From Arthrinium phaeospermum (lineage: Eukaryota > Ascomycota > Sordariomycetes > Amphisphaeriales > Apiosporaceae): a stretch of DNA of 64,000 nucleotides. Below, one piece after another: positions 54,149 through 64,000 of the stretch. Numbering within the stretch: position 1 is the first letter of the stretch; the number at the start of each line of letters is the position of its first letter. The translations under genes were made by a program, and so were the position numbers. A model generated the notes under the pieces. The model was not told the DNA's origin and did no database searches. It was given only the letters and a program-made list of their open reading frames with translations. The stretch spans positions 2,356,001 to 2,420,000 of the forward strand of contig QYRS01000001.1 of assembly GCA_006503535.1 (NCBI GenBank), read 5' to 3'.

Positions 54149-57100
54149 ATGACTCAGCTTGATGTAAGTGATACGAAAGCCTCTGCACTCCCAAGGCTAA
54201 TTCTACCTAGACTTCCGGCTACCGTTTCACGTTAACTGCACCCCGACAGGAGGCATCCGAGTCCTCAGACGGCATTCTCACTCCCAGAAGCGGGAGTACG
54301 CCAACGACAAGTGTCGAAGGCGGAGATGTCCGGGAACCTCACAGGAGACCAAGTATCTTCTCGGCCAATGTCCTCCCCTCTATTGAGCACAGAAAATCGA
54401 ACTCAGCAAGAACTCGGTCTTTGACCAATACTACAAGCACACATGCTCGTACACCCTCTGTATCACTCACTCCTCCACCATCGTCTGGCAGCTCGCATGA
54501 CGATGCCCAAGGTTCACCCAGGTTGCGCGGCGGGCGCAATCCTGACGGTGATGGTGACCTCAGTAGCATCGACGCGCGGCTACAGGATCTGGATATTTCC
54601 AGACCTGCTGCCAAACCCATGGGCATGTCCGAGCTCGCTGATGCTTTGAACGATATAAGCAGTGATGCGAGCGGCAGTCGGTCCGTGAGGCTTCTCACAC
54701 CTGATGACCAGCAGTCGACACCGGCAACACCGTTGCCTCGAAGAAGTGGCCGGCGGCGGCGGTCCAGCTCCCGACTCAACGTTGAAATCTATGATGTCCA
54801 AGATGAGAAGGCCCCGAACGATCAGTTCAACGAGCCGACCTTCCAGTCCGCCTTTCGTGATGCTCGGAAAGTCATGTCCGACCTGACGGACACGTTGGCT
54901 AGTGGCTCACTTCATACCGACCCAGACTCGACGATGAAGCGCTTGCATCAGGAAGCCAGGACGTTGTCAACATTTCACTGCCCACCCAGTCGCACTGTCG
55001 GCTTCGTGGGCGACTCCGGCGTTGGTAAGCCAAAACAGTCCTGGCAGACATGGGAATTGGGATCTGACCACTTGCAAACTCAGGAAAAAGCAGTCTCTTG
55101 AACTCCCTGCTAGACTGCCATGGCCTCGCGCGTGCCGTAAGTAAGCCCCCATATGCAGTGTCTGTGAGGCCACGCTAAAAGTCGATGGAAAGAGCAACGG
55201 CGGAGCAGCGTGTACTTGCGTCGCCACCGAGTACCATTTCCACGTCCGAGATGACTTCGTCGTCCATGTCCACCGTTTCACCCAGGAGGAAGTCAAGGAC
55301 CAGCTGGCACGCTTGCTGCAAGCGTACCGGAACTTCCATCTAAACGAACTGACGCTAGCGGGAGAAGAGCGGGACCACTACGAGGAAATGGCCAAGGTGG
55401 CCCAGCACACCTTCGAGGTCATGTTCCGCGATCGCTTCCGAGACGGCTCTCGCCTCATGAGAATTACGGAGGCAGAAGGTCTGGAGATGCTTTATGGTTG
55501 GCTGAGCGAGGTCTCGCCGTCATTCGAAGATGTGTCGCACACCGCAGCCAACATAGAAGATTGCTCCAACCTTCTGGCGCGACTCACCTCGGAACAAGTT
55601 CAAGCTGATGGCCCCGCAGAGTGGCCCTTCATCAAAAAGATCAAGTAAGTAGCACCCCAAAACTGCACGATGCTGGCTGACTTCATCAGTGTGTATCTGA
55701 AGGCTCAGATCCTGAGTAAGGGGTTGATTTTGGTGGACCTGCCAGGTAAGTGACCTCACCATCTGTATCAAACTGATTTCTCATCATCACAGGCCTTCGT
55801 GACCTCAACGCCGCGCGACGCCACATCACCGAAAGGTATCTACTCGAATGCGACGAGATCTTCGCGGTTTGCATCGAGGGCCGTGCTATCACCGACGAAG
55901 GCGTCATGAACGTGATTGAGCTGGCCAAGAAGGCAAAGCTCAGTAATGTCGGAATCATATGCACCAGATCCGATGTGAGTATCTCGTTGTGTGACCATGC
56001 CCTATATCATTCAGCGTTCGAACTTCTGACAGCAGCTTAGGACATCAAGGCAGAAGAAGCTAAAAAGGACTGGAAAGGAGAAAAGGCACGGATGATCCAG
56101 CAAAAGTCGACCGATGCGGAACATGCTCGTCTTCACATCAGAGACATCGAAAGGGAGCTGGAAGAGTACGATTTATCTGATGATGACATGGATGACGAAG
56201 AAAAGAATGAACAGATCTGTCTCATTCGGGATTTGAAAAAAGCCAAGTAAGCAAAACTGCCATTTACTGCTCGTAGTCTGGGTACTAATTCTCACACTCC
56301 AGGGTCAAGTATACCGATCGGCTCTTCGAGTAAGTCAACGTCGAAGAGCACAACCCTGATGAACCAGGGAAAAGACTGTTACACGCTTGACTAATCTACC
56401 TTCTCAGACTGAAACGCTACCTGATGACCTGTCGTAACGACATTACCAAGGCCAAGCTGCGGAATACCTACCGAGACAAAGTCCCCAGCCACACACTAGC
56501 GGTGTTCTGCATCAGCAATACCGAGTATTGGGACAACCGAAACGAGCCCAAAGCCGACGCCCTCCGCCACCTGCAGCTGAGCGGTGTCCCCGCCGTGCGT
56601 GCGCACTGCCTGCAGATGGTCTCCCAAAGCCAGCGACAGATGGCTGAGCACTACATGAAGCACCGTGTCCCGGCGCTGGTGAGCGACGTCGATCTATGGG
56701 TGCAGTCCGGGCTCGGGACCATGACGGCGGAGAGGAAGCAAAATGTTAGGGAGGCTCTGAATACGCTGGAGGGAAGACTGAAGCGGGTATGGCCCTGATT
56801 GGTTGTTTACAAGTTTCAAGAACATGTCCTGACACAGACGAAAAGGAGCTATGGGGAAGTTCGAGCGAGATTAGTTCAATCTCTGCGTCAACAAGAAATC
56901 GTTTCAAGAGCCGTATCTACAACCCCGGCCGTAAGTTATCTTTCCTGGTTCATGAAGCGATCAGTCTTGCTAATTTGTCTAATAACCATAGGGGATCAAA
57001 TTTCTTTGTGGTGTGAACACGCGACAAAGGCTAGCTGGCAATGGACTGGCGTAAGTACATCACCCGAAACGTCCTTCTGACAGATGCATCAACTAAAATG

Positions 57101-58122
57101 AGAATTAATGATACTCACAGTGGCACCACGGTAAGTCTGTACCGGACCACGTCAACATGTACTAGGGAGTACTAACAGAATAAAGCAACCTACTCCGCCT
57201 TCTGCCGGAACTATGGCGATTACTGCACCCCAAAAGTCGGTTACCACGACTGGAACCAAGAGGCCATGACGAGCATGATCAGGGACTTGACACCGCTGTG
57301 GTCGCAGCTTTGCACGTCGGTCGAGCGAAGCCATGAGCATCTCATCTCCCAAGTCCAGGAACTCATGGTTTGGACGATGCAATGTTTGGGTAAGGAGAAG
57401 CACGATACTGCATTTGTCTCCTTTCCCGATGTAAAATAAAATGGACTGACACAACTCACCAAGATACGGAATTGAACGACGAGTCGCCTTCGACCATGGC
57501 TCTAATCGAAGCTATTGAAAGCCGACAAGCCCTTCTAGAAAGAGACATGGAAACCGTGTGCGAAGAGTCCATGAAAGCTATGGAGTGAGGCATCCCCTTT
57601 TGAAAACGATGAAATCCTTGGGATCCCATTCGCTCACCAACTTTCAACAGTGCTTTGAGGATCAATGCCCTTTCCGGTATCAGATCTTCCTTCATGGGAC
57701 AGGCGATGGAAGGGGCCTACCGGGATTGCATTGCCGAATGCGGTAAGCAGGTCAAGCATCAATCCTCTCACGTAAATCGCAAAGACTGACCAGTGGGTCT
57801 GAGGGTATCTGTGGCAGGCACTGGCAGCGACGCCCGCCGAAAGGGCATAATTAACGGCGTCGTGAGACGTGACACCCTGTTCAAGGATCTGCTGAGCCAG
57901 TTCAAGGACGGTTATGCCACGATCGCCGATAAGCTCCAGGAGGATTTGCAGAGTAAGGTCGAGCTACACCTCGACAACTTCCGCGTCACGCTCGACATGG
58001 TCCGCAGCGTAAACGTGGCCCTCGAGAGCGAAAGGGATCCTGGGTTCAGGGCTCGGGTACAGGGGAGAGTGGAAATGGCGATCGAGGAGATCAACCGGGT
58101 ACACAAGTCAGTTGGCATTTGA
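54149..58122 (+). CDS. Dynamin-like / SLIP-GC-type large GTPase
   Basis: Modelled as 16 exons: 54149-54163, 54250-55024, 55084-55136, 55193-55644, 55690-55745, 55793-55974, 56041-56246, 56303-56329, 56408-56786, 56814-56930, 56992-57050, 57121-57130, 57179-57368, 57464-57584, 57651-57742, 57818-58122 (about 1012 residues). The first ~245 residues are a Ser/Thr/Pro-rich disordered region. The GTPase domain has G1 'GFVGDSGVGKSSLLNSLL' (split by an intron), G3 'LILVDLPGLRDLN' and a G4-like 'GIICTRSD'. A charged helical region (KDWKGEKARMIQQKSTDAEHARLHIRDIERELEEYDL) and long helices follow. This resembles fungal proteins annotated as nuclear GTPase SLIP-GC, dynamin relatives of unclear role. The join after exon 13 is problematic: the best donor (57391) breaks phase, while a weak GTTTGG donor at 57369 keeps it. 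Confidence 0.78.
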
Positions 58123-59113
58123 GGCTTCTTTCTTCTTGTTTGGGTGGTAATGCTTCAAGGCTGGATCTTTGCATTGCCACCTCTTTTCCTTCCCCCCCTT
58201 GGGCAATTGGCAGTATGCCGGTTTCATGATCAGCCCTTTTCAACCTCTTGTAGGACAGATCGCCAACTCATCTGAGTCGCGGCTTACAGGGCGATTGAAA
58301 TGCAAGCTAAGAGCTTCAAGGCATCTCAAATGGCTTCTAAATGAAAGGCCCCGCTAGAATAGGGGGTTCTGGTCCAAAGAGCATGAAACATAGACTCGCA
58401 CAATTACGATGACATTGAAACGCCCCAAGGCCTAACTGACAGAGATCTTCCTTGGGAGAAGCGGCATCGTATATTCCGTATTCATGTAGAAAGCAATGAT
58501 CCTGGGTCTTGCCATTCTAGATTCTTAGTGTCCCCCGAACCTTGTGATACGAACCGCCGCCATTTGTCTCAACATTCAGCTTTCGACCCCATTTGTTGTG
58601 AGCAATTTCATTTAGCGTCTTCATCGGCGAAACAGAGCAAATTGCAACATTCAGATCCCGCCCTGGACTGCTGTCCTTCAAGGGGCCTGCGGGAATGAGA
58701 TAGGTGGCCGAAGTTCGTTGAACCCGAGACTTCCGGAGGCGGCGGAGGAGGGGAAGGGCGAGAATGCCGCCGGCAAGAGGGTCAGGGCCTAGAACTCACA
58801 CCTTCGATGGAGAAGGCGGCAGAAGACAAGCGACGATCGTGCCACAGGCTTTGTCTTTTCCCAGGTAGTAGGCATCACCGCATGAACATCTCGATGCCCC
58901 CAAATGAAGAGAATCGCAAACATATCTAGCAGCATAACTCCAAGCAATCAGATATATACTACGACATGGCAATGCCAGTGAGCACCAGATAGTCTATATA
59001 AAGGCTCGAAATCCCCTCCTCTCGGCCATAACAAATCTCGTCCAGCAGTCTCTCTCATTAGCAACTCGTCCAGCCCAAGTAACTTCACTGCCAACCCCAA
59101 AACAACTACCACC
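58123..59113. other. Upstream half of duplicated unit 1
   Basis: About 1 kb. From roughly 58215 onward it is recognisably similar to the DNA upstream of the second secreted-protein gene: the ttgtaggac...gccaactcatc, aatagggggttct and ttgtctcaacattcagctttcgac blocks all have counterparts about 2320 bases further on. Confidence 0.65.
58994..59004 (+). promoter_or_regulatory. TATA box of secreted-protein gene 1
   Basis: CTATATAAAGG, 110 bases upstream of the ATG; identical to the element before the duplicate gene at 61327-61337. Confidence 0.7.
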
Positions 59114-59758
59114 ATGATCTTCCACACCAACCTCCTGACCTGCCTCGCCGCCCTCGGCAGCCTCTCCTCTGTCCTCGCCGCCCCCGCGGCGTCCCCCGAT
59201 CTCGACGAGCTGGACCCGCGCCAACTCTCCCTCGACGAGAAATACCTCTTCGACAGCGCCTTCAAGGGCGACGGCAGCGCCACCGCCAACGAATCTCTCC
59301 GCCTCCGGGTCTACGCCGACGAAGGGCCCGCGCCCACGGCCGTGCCCATCACCATCCCCACCCCGACCGTCACCCCCCTGCCCCCGCCGCGCACCTGCAC
59401 CATGGCCGAGCAGGACGAGTGTCTGCGGGGCAACGCGCCGTCGCCCGTCCTGTGCGGGTACCTGGTGCAGGCGCTCACGCAGTCGTCCATGGTCCGGGTC
59501 CCGGGCAACGGGAACTCGGTCTGCATCGCCGAGTTGGTCCGCGGGGGTACCGCCGGCAGCACGTCGTACTGCTGCGCGCACACGAGCCAGAGGGTGGCTG
59601 GGCTCACCTACGGCGACCTCTTGAGGCCGACGACGCTGTTGAACGGCCAGTGCGTCGCGCCCCGCGCCGAGCAGGGCCATATCAAGCGGCTCACTCTGGT
59701 CCAGCGCAACGCCTGCGTCAACTTCTGCTTGGACAACAAGCCAACGGGCTGCTCCTGA
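59114..59758 (+). CDS. Secreted ten-cysteine protein, copy 1
   Basis: Intronless, 214 residues. The signal peptide (MIFHTNLLTCLAALGSLSSVLA) is followed by a short prosegment ending near 'LDPRQLS', a probable processing point. A variable Thr/Pro linker (PTAVPITIPTPTVTPLPPP) comes next, then a compact domain with ten cysteines. Core blocks are 'RVPGNGNSVCIAEL', 'SYCCAHTSQRVAGLTYGDLLRPTTLLNGQCVAP', 'IKRLTL' and 'CVNFCLDNKPTGC'. All these blocks recur in copy 2 (61509-62117) with the same cysteine order. I know no named family; small secreted disulphide-rich fungal proteins like this are often effectors or cell-wall/antimicrobial proteins, but function cannot be read from the sequence. It has a TATA box at -120 and a good Kozak context (accATGa). 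Confidence 0.85.
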   Translation: MIFHTNLLTCLAALGSLSSVLAAPAASPDLDELDPRQLSLDEKYLFDSAFKGDGSATANESLRLRVYADEGPAPTAVPITIPTPTVTPLPPPRTCTMAEQDECLRGNAPSPVLCGYLVQALTQSSMVRVPGNGNSVCIAELVRGGTAGSTSYCCAHTSQRVAGLTYGDLLRPTTLLNGQCVAPRAEQGHIKRLTLVQRNACVNFCLDNKPTGCS

Positions 59759-60060
59759 GTGGGTGCGTATAAGCAAGGTGGGGAGACAAGGGGGAGGGAG
59801 GAGCGGAGATGGGCTACTTATTAATTGCGGGGGAGAAGTCAACCGGGGGGTTACTGCCGCTCATTCGTGTCTAGTAGACGGTCAATACATCTGACCAGGG
59901 GATGGGCTTTTAGCATTGCAGTTTTCCCAGAACCTTCGGTCTGATATTTCAGACAGTATCAATGAAAGAGATGTTATACACCTACCGTGTCTGACAGTCC
60001 TTACACCTGCCGTGGCCCGTTACATCCGCATCGACCGGTATGATGCACCATATCGGCTGG

Positions 60061-60128
60061 TGTTGATGCCGGTGTTGATGCCGGTGTTGATGCCGGTGTT
60101 GATGCCGGTGTTGATGCCGGTGTTGATG
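60061..60128. repeat. 12-bp minisatellite (TGTTGATGCCGG)
   Basis: Five exact head-to-tail copies of TGTTGATGCCGG (60061-60120) plus an eight-base partial copy. Looser relatives surround it: 'tgatgcaccatatcggctggtg' near 60041, 'tgatgtatcccatcggccagtg' near 60124, 'tgatgcactatatcggttggtg' near 60186 and 'gtgcaccacatcggccggcg' near 60260. Confidence 0.9.
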
Positions 60129-61326
60129 TATCCCATCGGCCAGTGTTGATATACCGCATCGGCAGGGCCGCAGACGTTGGGTGTTGATGCACTATATCGG
60201 TTGGTGTTGTTGTAGCTGCCGGCCTAGGTCGTGATGTTTTTTGGTGTTGATGTGATGTGTGCACCACATCGGCCGGCGTTGGTGCGCCGGCGTAGGCCGG
60301 TGATTGATTGGCAAGGCCGATGTACCGATAGTCTTCAAGTACGCACCTAGGGACAGGTGTAGCGTGAGTCCGTGTATTGTCAGCTGCTGACGGGCCACGG
60401 TAGGTGTAAGGGCTGTCAGATACGGTAGGTGTATAACATCTCCAATGAAAACACTGTTTCTCGCGATTGCCTCTTGTTGGTAACATGATATGTGAGTGGT
60501 GTCGTCAAGTGGTTTGCCTTGTCCCTCTACGTCGAGTACACTTCCGGTTTACTTGCCTCGTGTTTCCCTTGTAGGACGAAATGCCAACTCATCCACGCCA
60601 GGGCTAGTGAGGATATAGATCGCAAGCTGAGAGCTGCATGGTGTCTTAAAGGTCTTGTCTGTGTGGAGGGCCTTGCCCTAATAGGGGGTTTCTAGGCCGG
60701 GGAGCCGGAGGCTGGGCCCGCCCAATCATTTTGTTGTGGCGTTCCCGATGCCTACAATAAAAGAGGTTCTTCTTCGGACAAAGGGAGCTCTGCTCTACTA
60801 GAGGTAAACAGTAGGTAGCGTTAACCCTCTTGGTCTATATTCCTGGCGCACCACACACATTGTAGTACAGGTTGCCGCTATTTTGTCTCAGCATTCAGCT
60901 CTCGACGCCTTGTAATTCCCATCTGGCCTCACTCACAGTTTTGATTGGCGAAACAAGACAACATAACATGTTTGGATTTGTTTTATACTGCTCTCCTCCG
61001 AATGGGTGGAGGGGCCAAGTCAGCCTCGCCATTAGTTGGAGTGTGGTTGCCCGTTTCCGAAGTCATGGGGATTCCGGAGGCGGCGGTCTAGAGTCCAAGT
61101 GTGAAAGCTGTGAGGGCTCAAAAGAAGCAACGCTACCGATAGATGGAGGGAGGGAGGTAGATGGAGGACTTGATGGTATCACATACATTATGTCTGTCCA
61201 CAGTAGTCGATGCGCCATGGACAATTAAATGCTCCAGATCTCATGCTGTGCATACCTCCTTTACCAAAAGCCGGACCAAGAAGCAGCAAGATACCGCCAT
61301 GCGGAAATGAACAGGGCGGAGATTTT

Positions 61327-61337
61327 CTATATAAAGG
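61327..61337 (+). promoter_or_regulatory. TATA box of secreted-protein gene 2
   Basis: CTATATAAAGG, 172 bases upstream of the ATG; identical to the element before gene 1. Confidence 0.65.
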
Positions 61338-61508
61338 TCCTAGTTTCTCGCCTAGGTCGTGTGGAATGGTAGTTTGGCACCATCGACCCTCAGCAGTCAC
61401 CACCTTTCCCCATCTTATCAAGACCTTTCTGAGAGAAGCCCGTAGTCATAAAACTCCCGTGCAGAATTTGCCCCAGATCTCCAAGAAGCCACTCCGAGAG
61501 CCGTCACC

Positions 61509-62117
61509 ATGATCTTCAATAACAACATCCTGGCCTACGTCGCTGTCATCGGCAGCATCTCGTCTACGGTGCTCGCCACGCCCACGCCTATTCCTGACGC
61601 GGAGGTGGACCCCCGGCAATTCTCCATCGAAGGGGTCATTAACGCCCTCTACGACGAGATCTTCCAAAGCGGGAACGCGGCCCTCGACAAGACCCTCCGC
61701 CTGCGCGTCTACAACGACACGGGCGCATTCCTCAAGCCGCGCCGCACCGAGGAGGGGAAGCGCGCCGTCTGCACCCAGTTCGAGGACCCCCAGTGCCTCC
61801 CGAGCAACGTGCCGCCCTTCAATCTCTGCGAGTACCTCGAGCAGCAGCTGACGACGTCGGCCACGAGCCGGATCCCGGGCAACGGAAACTCGGTCTGCAT
61901 CGCCAAGCTGACGGCGGGGGCCGCCACGACCTACTGCTGCGCCCACACCAACATCAAGGTGGCCGGGCTCACGTACGGCGACCTGCTCGTGCCCACGACG
62001 CAGATGATTGACCAGTGCGTCGCGCCCAACTCGGAGCAGGGCAAGATCCGTCGGCTGACGCTGCGCAACTCGTGCGTCAACTTCTGTTTGGACAACAAGC
62101 CGACGGGGTGCACTTGA
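61509..62117 (+). CDS. Secreted ten-cysteine protein, copy 2
   Basis: Intronless, 202 residues. The signal peptide is MIFNNNILAYVAVIGSISSTVLA, followed by a prosegment ending near 'VDPRQFS', as in copy 1. Then 'LDKTLRLRVYNDTG' and a basic linker (KPRRTEEGKRA) lead to the ten-cysteine domain: 'RIPGNGNSVCIAKL', 'TTYCCAHTNIKVAGLTYGDLLVPTTQMIDQCVAP', 'IRRLTL' and 'SCVNFCLDNKPTGC'. The Pro/Thr linker of copy 1 is replaced by charged residues and the segment between the prosegment and the domain is the most divergent part, while the cysteine core is nearly fixed. That pattern suits selection on the folded domain with drift, or diversification, in the linker. Extracellular; function unknown. Confidence 0.85.
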   Translation: MIFNNNILAYVAVIGSISSTVLATPTPIPDAEVDPRQFSIEGVINALYDEIFQSGNAALDKTLRLRVYNDTGAFLKPRRTEEGKRAVCTQFEDPQCLPSNVPPFNLCEYLEQQLTTSATSRIPGNGNSVCIAKLTAGAATTYCCAHTNIKVAGLTYGDLLVPTTQMIDQCVAPNSEQGKIRRLTLRNSCVNFCLDNKPTGCT

Positions 62118-62523
62118 GTGGGTTGCGGGAGAGCAGGAGAGGTGACGGGGAGAGGGGATGCGATTGGAGGTACTTGGGTTGAGAGTGGCAGGGGATTTTC
62201 TTAATATGTCCAACGGTACACGGCATCATCTGTTGACGTTTACACCCGGAAGAGGACGAGTAGCCGGCACCGCTCATTTATGTTGATTACACCCTGACCA
62301 GGGGAAGGGCTTTTAGCACTGCAGTTTTCCCAGACCTGGTGGTCAGATGTGTTGGACCGCATCAATCAAAACACTTTCAATTCCTTAACCTTCACTCAGC
62401 CATTCACTTTTGCCGTAGTATTCGTCTCAACTCTTGTATGGTTCATGATGTTCTTGCTTGTTCAGCACCGTTATGTAAGTATACGTATCTTGCCTAGTCC
62501 CTCTACTCCTGCCAGCTTGCCTC
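62118..62523. other. Downstream flank of duplicated unit 2
   Basis: About 400 bases between convergent genes. The first ~240 include the downstream flank shared with unit 1. Nothing else recognised. Confidence 0.55.
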
Positions 62524-64000
62524 TCATTCCCCTCTTCCCCGCCCTCTCCCTCTGTACCCCCCTCTCGCCAGCCGATTCCTCATCTCCCTCTCCCTCTCGA
62601 CCCTCCTCTTCTCGACCCTCCCCGCCAAGTCGGCCAGCTCCTCGTCCAAGATCCCGCGTGGCGTCACGCCCGCAGCATTGACCCGATCACGCAGGCAGTG
62701 TTGCTCGCCGTCGCCGCCACCGCCGGACCCCTCCTCGAACAGAACCAGCACTTCTTCGATCACCCGCGACACGTCCTTTTCATGATGAATCCCCTGGCTC
62801 CGCGGCGCCGTATGCGCCGGCGTGTCGCCGTCGGCATTCGCCAGACCGGGGTCCGCGCCCCGCCCGAGCAGGAACCGGACCGCCTCGAGGCTCCGCGGGA
62901 GGCTGCGCGCGGCGTGGTGTAGCGGCGTGTTCCCCTGCGCGTCGACGGCCCCATTCACGTCGGCGCCGCCCGCGAGCAGACCGGTGATCAGCTCCGTCGG
63001 GGCGGTACGGTAATGCATCCCCAGGAGGAGGATCCCGAGCGCGGTTTCGCCCTTCTGGTTGCGGAGCGCGGCGTCGGCGCCGTTCTCGAGGAGAAGGTGG
63101 GAGATGGCGTGGCGGAATTCCGACGGGTGTTGTCCTTTTGCTGGTTCGTTTGATGATCCCCAGCTGCGCGGGTATGAGCACCGGACGGCGAGGTGCAGTG
63201 GCGTGTTGCCCAGGGAGTCGAGGTCGTTGACGGGCGAGTGCGGGAGCAGTAACCGCATAGTCTTGGCAGCACGGCGGGTCAGGTCTTGGTCCAGGGTCAC
63301 GAGGTTGTGGTGGCCGCAGTTGGCCGCCCAGTGGATAGGCAGGCGACCCAGCTTATCGCGCATCCGGACCATCTGCCGCCCCTCGGGGGTGCCCAAGAGG
63401 ATCTCGACCACGTCGCAGTTGGCGAACGTAGCGGCTATGTGCAGGAGCGTGAGGTCCTCGTAGCACTTCCCAATCGGCGGGGTTGTCAAGCCCAAGGGCG
63501 CGAACAGCAGCGGCGCGCCGAGGTCGATCAGCCGCCGGACGAGCGCCGGCCCCGCGTGCGGCATGGCCAGGCTCAGCACCGTGTCGTGACAGTCCTGTTC
63601 GTATTCCCCCCAGAGGGCGTCGGACTTCCGGTTGGTGCGATCCTGGACGCTGGCGCCGTGGTCCAGCAGCAGGCCGACGATTTCCTCGGCGGCCGGGTCG
63701 CGCCGGGGACCTGCGCTGCATGCGGCGAGGAGCGGTGTCAAACCGCAGGGGCCCACGGCCGAGAGATCTGCTGCGACGTCGTCCGAGTGGCTCAGCAGAT
63801 AGCCTACCATGTCCACTTGGCGATAGCGGCAAGCCGTATACAACGGCATGACCGGAGGGGAAAGCAGATTAGACCCGGCAGCGGCTTGGGCTTTTTGGTA
63901 CGCGACCAGCCTGTCGTAGACGTCGACGCTTCCCCACCGGACGGCCTCCCAGAACCGATTGCCCCTATAGGTTGCATATTCTGTGTCTCGTAGAGCGCGC
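62524..64000 (-). CDS. Ankyrin-repeat protein, truncated by the window end
   Basis: The minus-strand frame is open from the window edge to 62524, so the start lies beyond 64000; at least 491 codons are seen. The visible N-terminal part ('LRDTEYATYRGNRFWEAVRWGSVDVYDRLVAYQ') is typical of fungal ankyrin proteins. Repeats follow, such as 'MPLYTACRYRQVDMVGYLLSH', 'GLTPLLAACSA', 'LTLLHIAATFANCDVVEILL', 'GRLPIHWAANCGHHNLV', 'LGNTPLHLAVRCSY', 'QGNTPLHHAARSLPRSLEAVRFLLGRGADPGLANADGDTPAHTA'. The ATG at 63849 is internal to the protein-like frame and need not be the start. The C terminus is basic with an RGRGRGRG-like tail, possibly RNA-binding or an arginine-methylation target. Ankyrin repeats mediate protein contacts; the partner is unknown. 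Confidence 0.85.
   Translation of the reverse strand, partial: RALRDTEYATYRGNRFWEAVRWGSVDVYDRLVAYQKAQAAAGSNLLSPPVMPLYTACRYRQVDMVGYLLSHSDDVAADLSAVGPCGLTPLLAACSAGPRRDPAAEEIVGLLLDHGASVQDRTNRKSDALWGEYEQDCHDTVLSLAMPHAGPALVRRLIDLGAPLLFAPLGLTTPPIGKCYEDLTLLHIAATFANCDVVEILLGTPEGRQMVRMRDKLGRLPIHWAANCGHHNLVTLDQDLTRRAAKTMRLLLPHSPVNDLDSLGNTPLHLAVRCSYPRSWGSSNEPAKGQHPSEFRHAISHLLLENGADAALRNQKGETALGILLLGMHYRTAPTELITGLLAGGADVNGAVDAQGNTPLHHAARSLPRSLEAVRFLLGRGADPGLANADGDTPAHTAPRSQGIHHEKDVSRVIEEVLVLFEEGSGGGGDGEQHCLRDRVNAAGVTPRGILDEELADLAGRVEKRRVEREREMRNRLARGGYRGRGRGRGE

Larger units (their letters stand above)
58215..59960 (+). repeat. Tandem segmental duplication, unit 1
   Basis: The unit spans upstream flank, TATA box, secreted-protein gene (59114-59758) and downstream flank. 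The flank at about 59893-59932 (ctgaccaggggatgggcttttagcatt..., then gcagttttcccaga) matches 62290-62330 almost exactly. The boundaries are approximate. Confidence 0.7.
59759..61508. other. Junction between duplicated units
   Basis: Contains the end of unit 1 (to about 59960), a block of degenerate repeats with a 12-bp minisatellite (60061-60128), and the upstream flank of unit 2 (from about 60540). No gene is supported. Confidence 0.6.
60540..62355 (+). repeat. Tandem segmental duplication, unit 2
   Basis: Second copy of the unit described at 58215-59960, in direct orientation. The offset is about 2320 bases in the upstream flank and exactly 2395 between the two start codons, with the downstream flank in step. 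The two units have diverged by substitutions and small indels. Confidence 0.7.

Noticed and set aside
60001..60486. 161-codon minus-strand frame with Ser-Thr-Pro-Ala repeats
   Set aside because: The repeats are simply the translation of the 12-bp minisatellite; no start context or signal peptide.

Overview
The window is nuclear DNA from a filamentous ascomycete (Pezizomycotina, most likely a Sordariomycete). Genes are separated by 0.3-3 kb of non-coding DNA. Many carry short GT..AG introns, mostly 45-120 nt with GTAAGT-like donors. Coding exons are GC-rich at third positions, while several intergenic blocks are AT-rich. The protein families present (Zn2Cys6 regulators, bZIP, 2EXR proteins, GT32, acyltransferase 3, HET-era ankyrin proteins, secreted Cys-rich proteins) are typical of this group. 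There are no rRNA or convincing tRNA genes, no bacterial-type operons, no CRISPR arrays and no intact transposon. Exon structures below were built by hand from splice signals and reading phase; they are not backed by transcripts.

Layout. 0-11.6 kb: a four-exon BTB/POZ protein preceded by a degenerate CT-rich repeat, an SDR-like protein that has lost its catalytic Tyr/Lys, a small Zn2Cys6 regulator, a DUF952 protein, a promethin-like membrane protein, a secreted N-glycosylated protein, and a tiny two-exon Cys-rich peptide. 12.3-19.2 kb: three genes with a common surface-glycan flavour (GT32/OCH1-like mannosyltransferase, acyltransferase-3 membrane protein, single-pass Golgi-type protein). 19.5-24.6 kb: two conserved hypothetical proteins and a 2EXR family group (two intact, one decayed). 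25-27.5 kb: a thioredoxin-reductase-like gene with a one-base frameshift, and a GPI-anchored protein. 27.5-32 kb: gene-poor, AT-rich, with one or two small genes.

32.2-43.3 kb: a six-exon gene for a 1226-residue zinc-finger protein of a large, functionally unassigned fungal family; a divergent pair made of an SDR and a bZIP factor, the latter surrounded by three copies of a bZIP-like site; then two housekeeping genes in divergent orientation, ELP3 (Elongator tRNA-modifying subunit) and a UBC1/UBE2K-type E2. 46-54 kb: a multi-pass membrane protein, then a divergent pair of a Zn2Cys6/fungal_trans regulator and an NAD(P)-binding reductase. 54.1-58.1 kb: a 16-exon dynamin-like/SLIP-GC-type GTPase with microexons.

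58.2-62.35 kb: a tandem segmental duplication (offset about 2.3-2.4 kb), each copy carrying a TATA box, a ten-cysteine secreted protein and a conserved downstream flank; a 12-bp minisatellite lies at the junction. The window ends inside an ankyrin-repeat gene. The most unusual items are the duplicated secreted-protein unit, the repeated ATGTTACGTGAT site around the bZIP gene, the catalytically degenerate SDR pair, the decayed 2EXR copy, the large zinc-finger protein, and small spliced genes that simple ORF calling misses.
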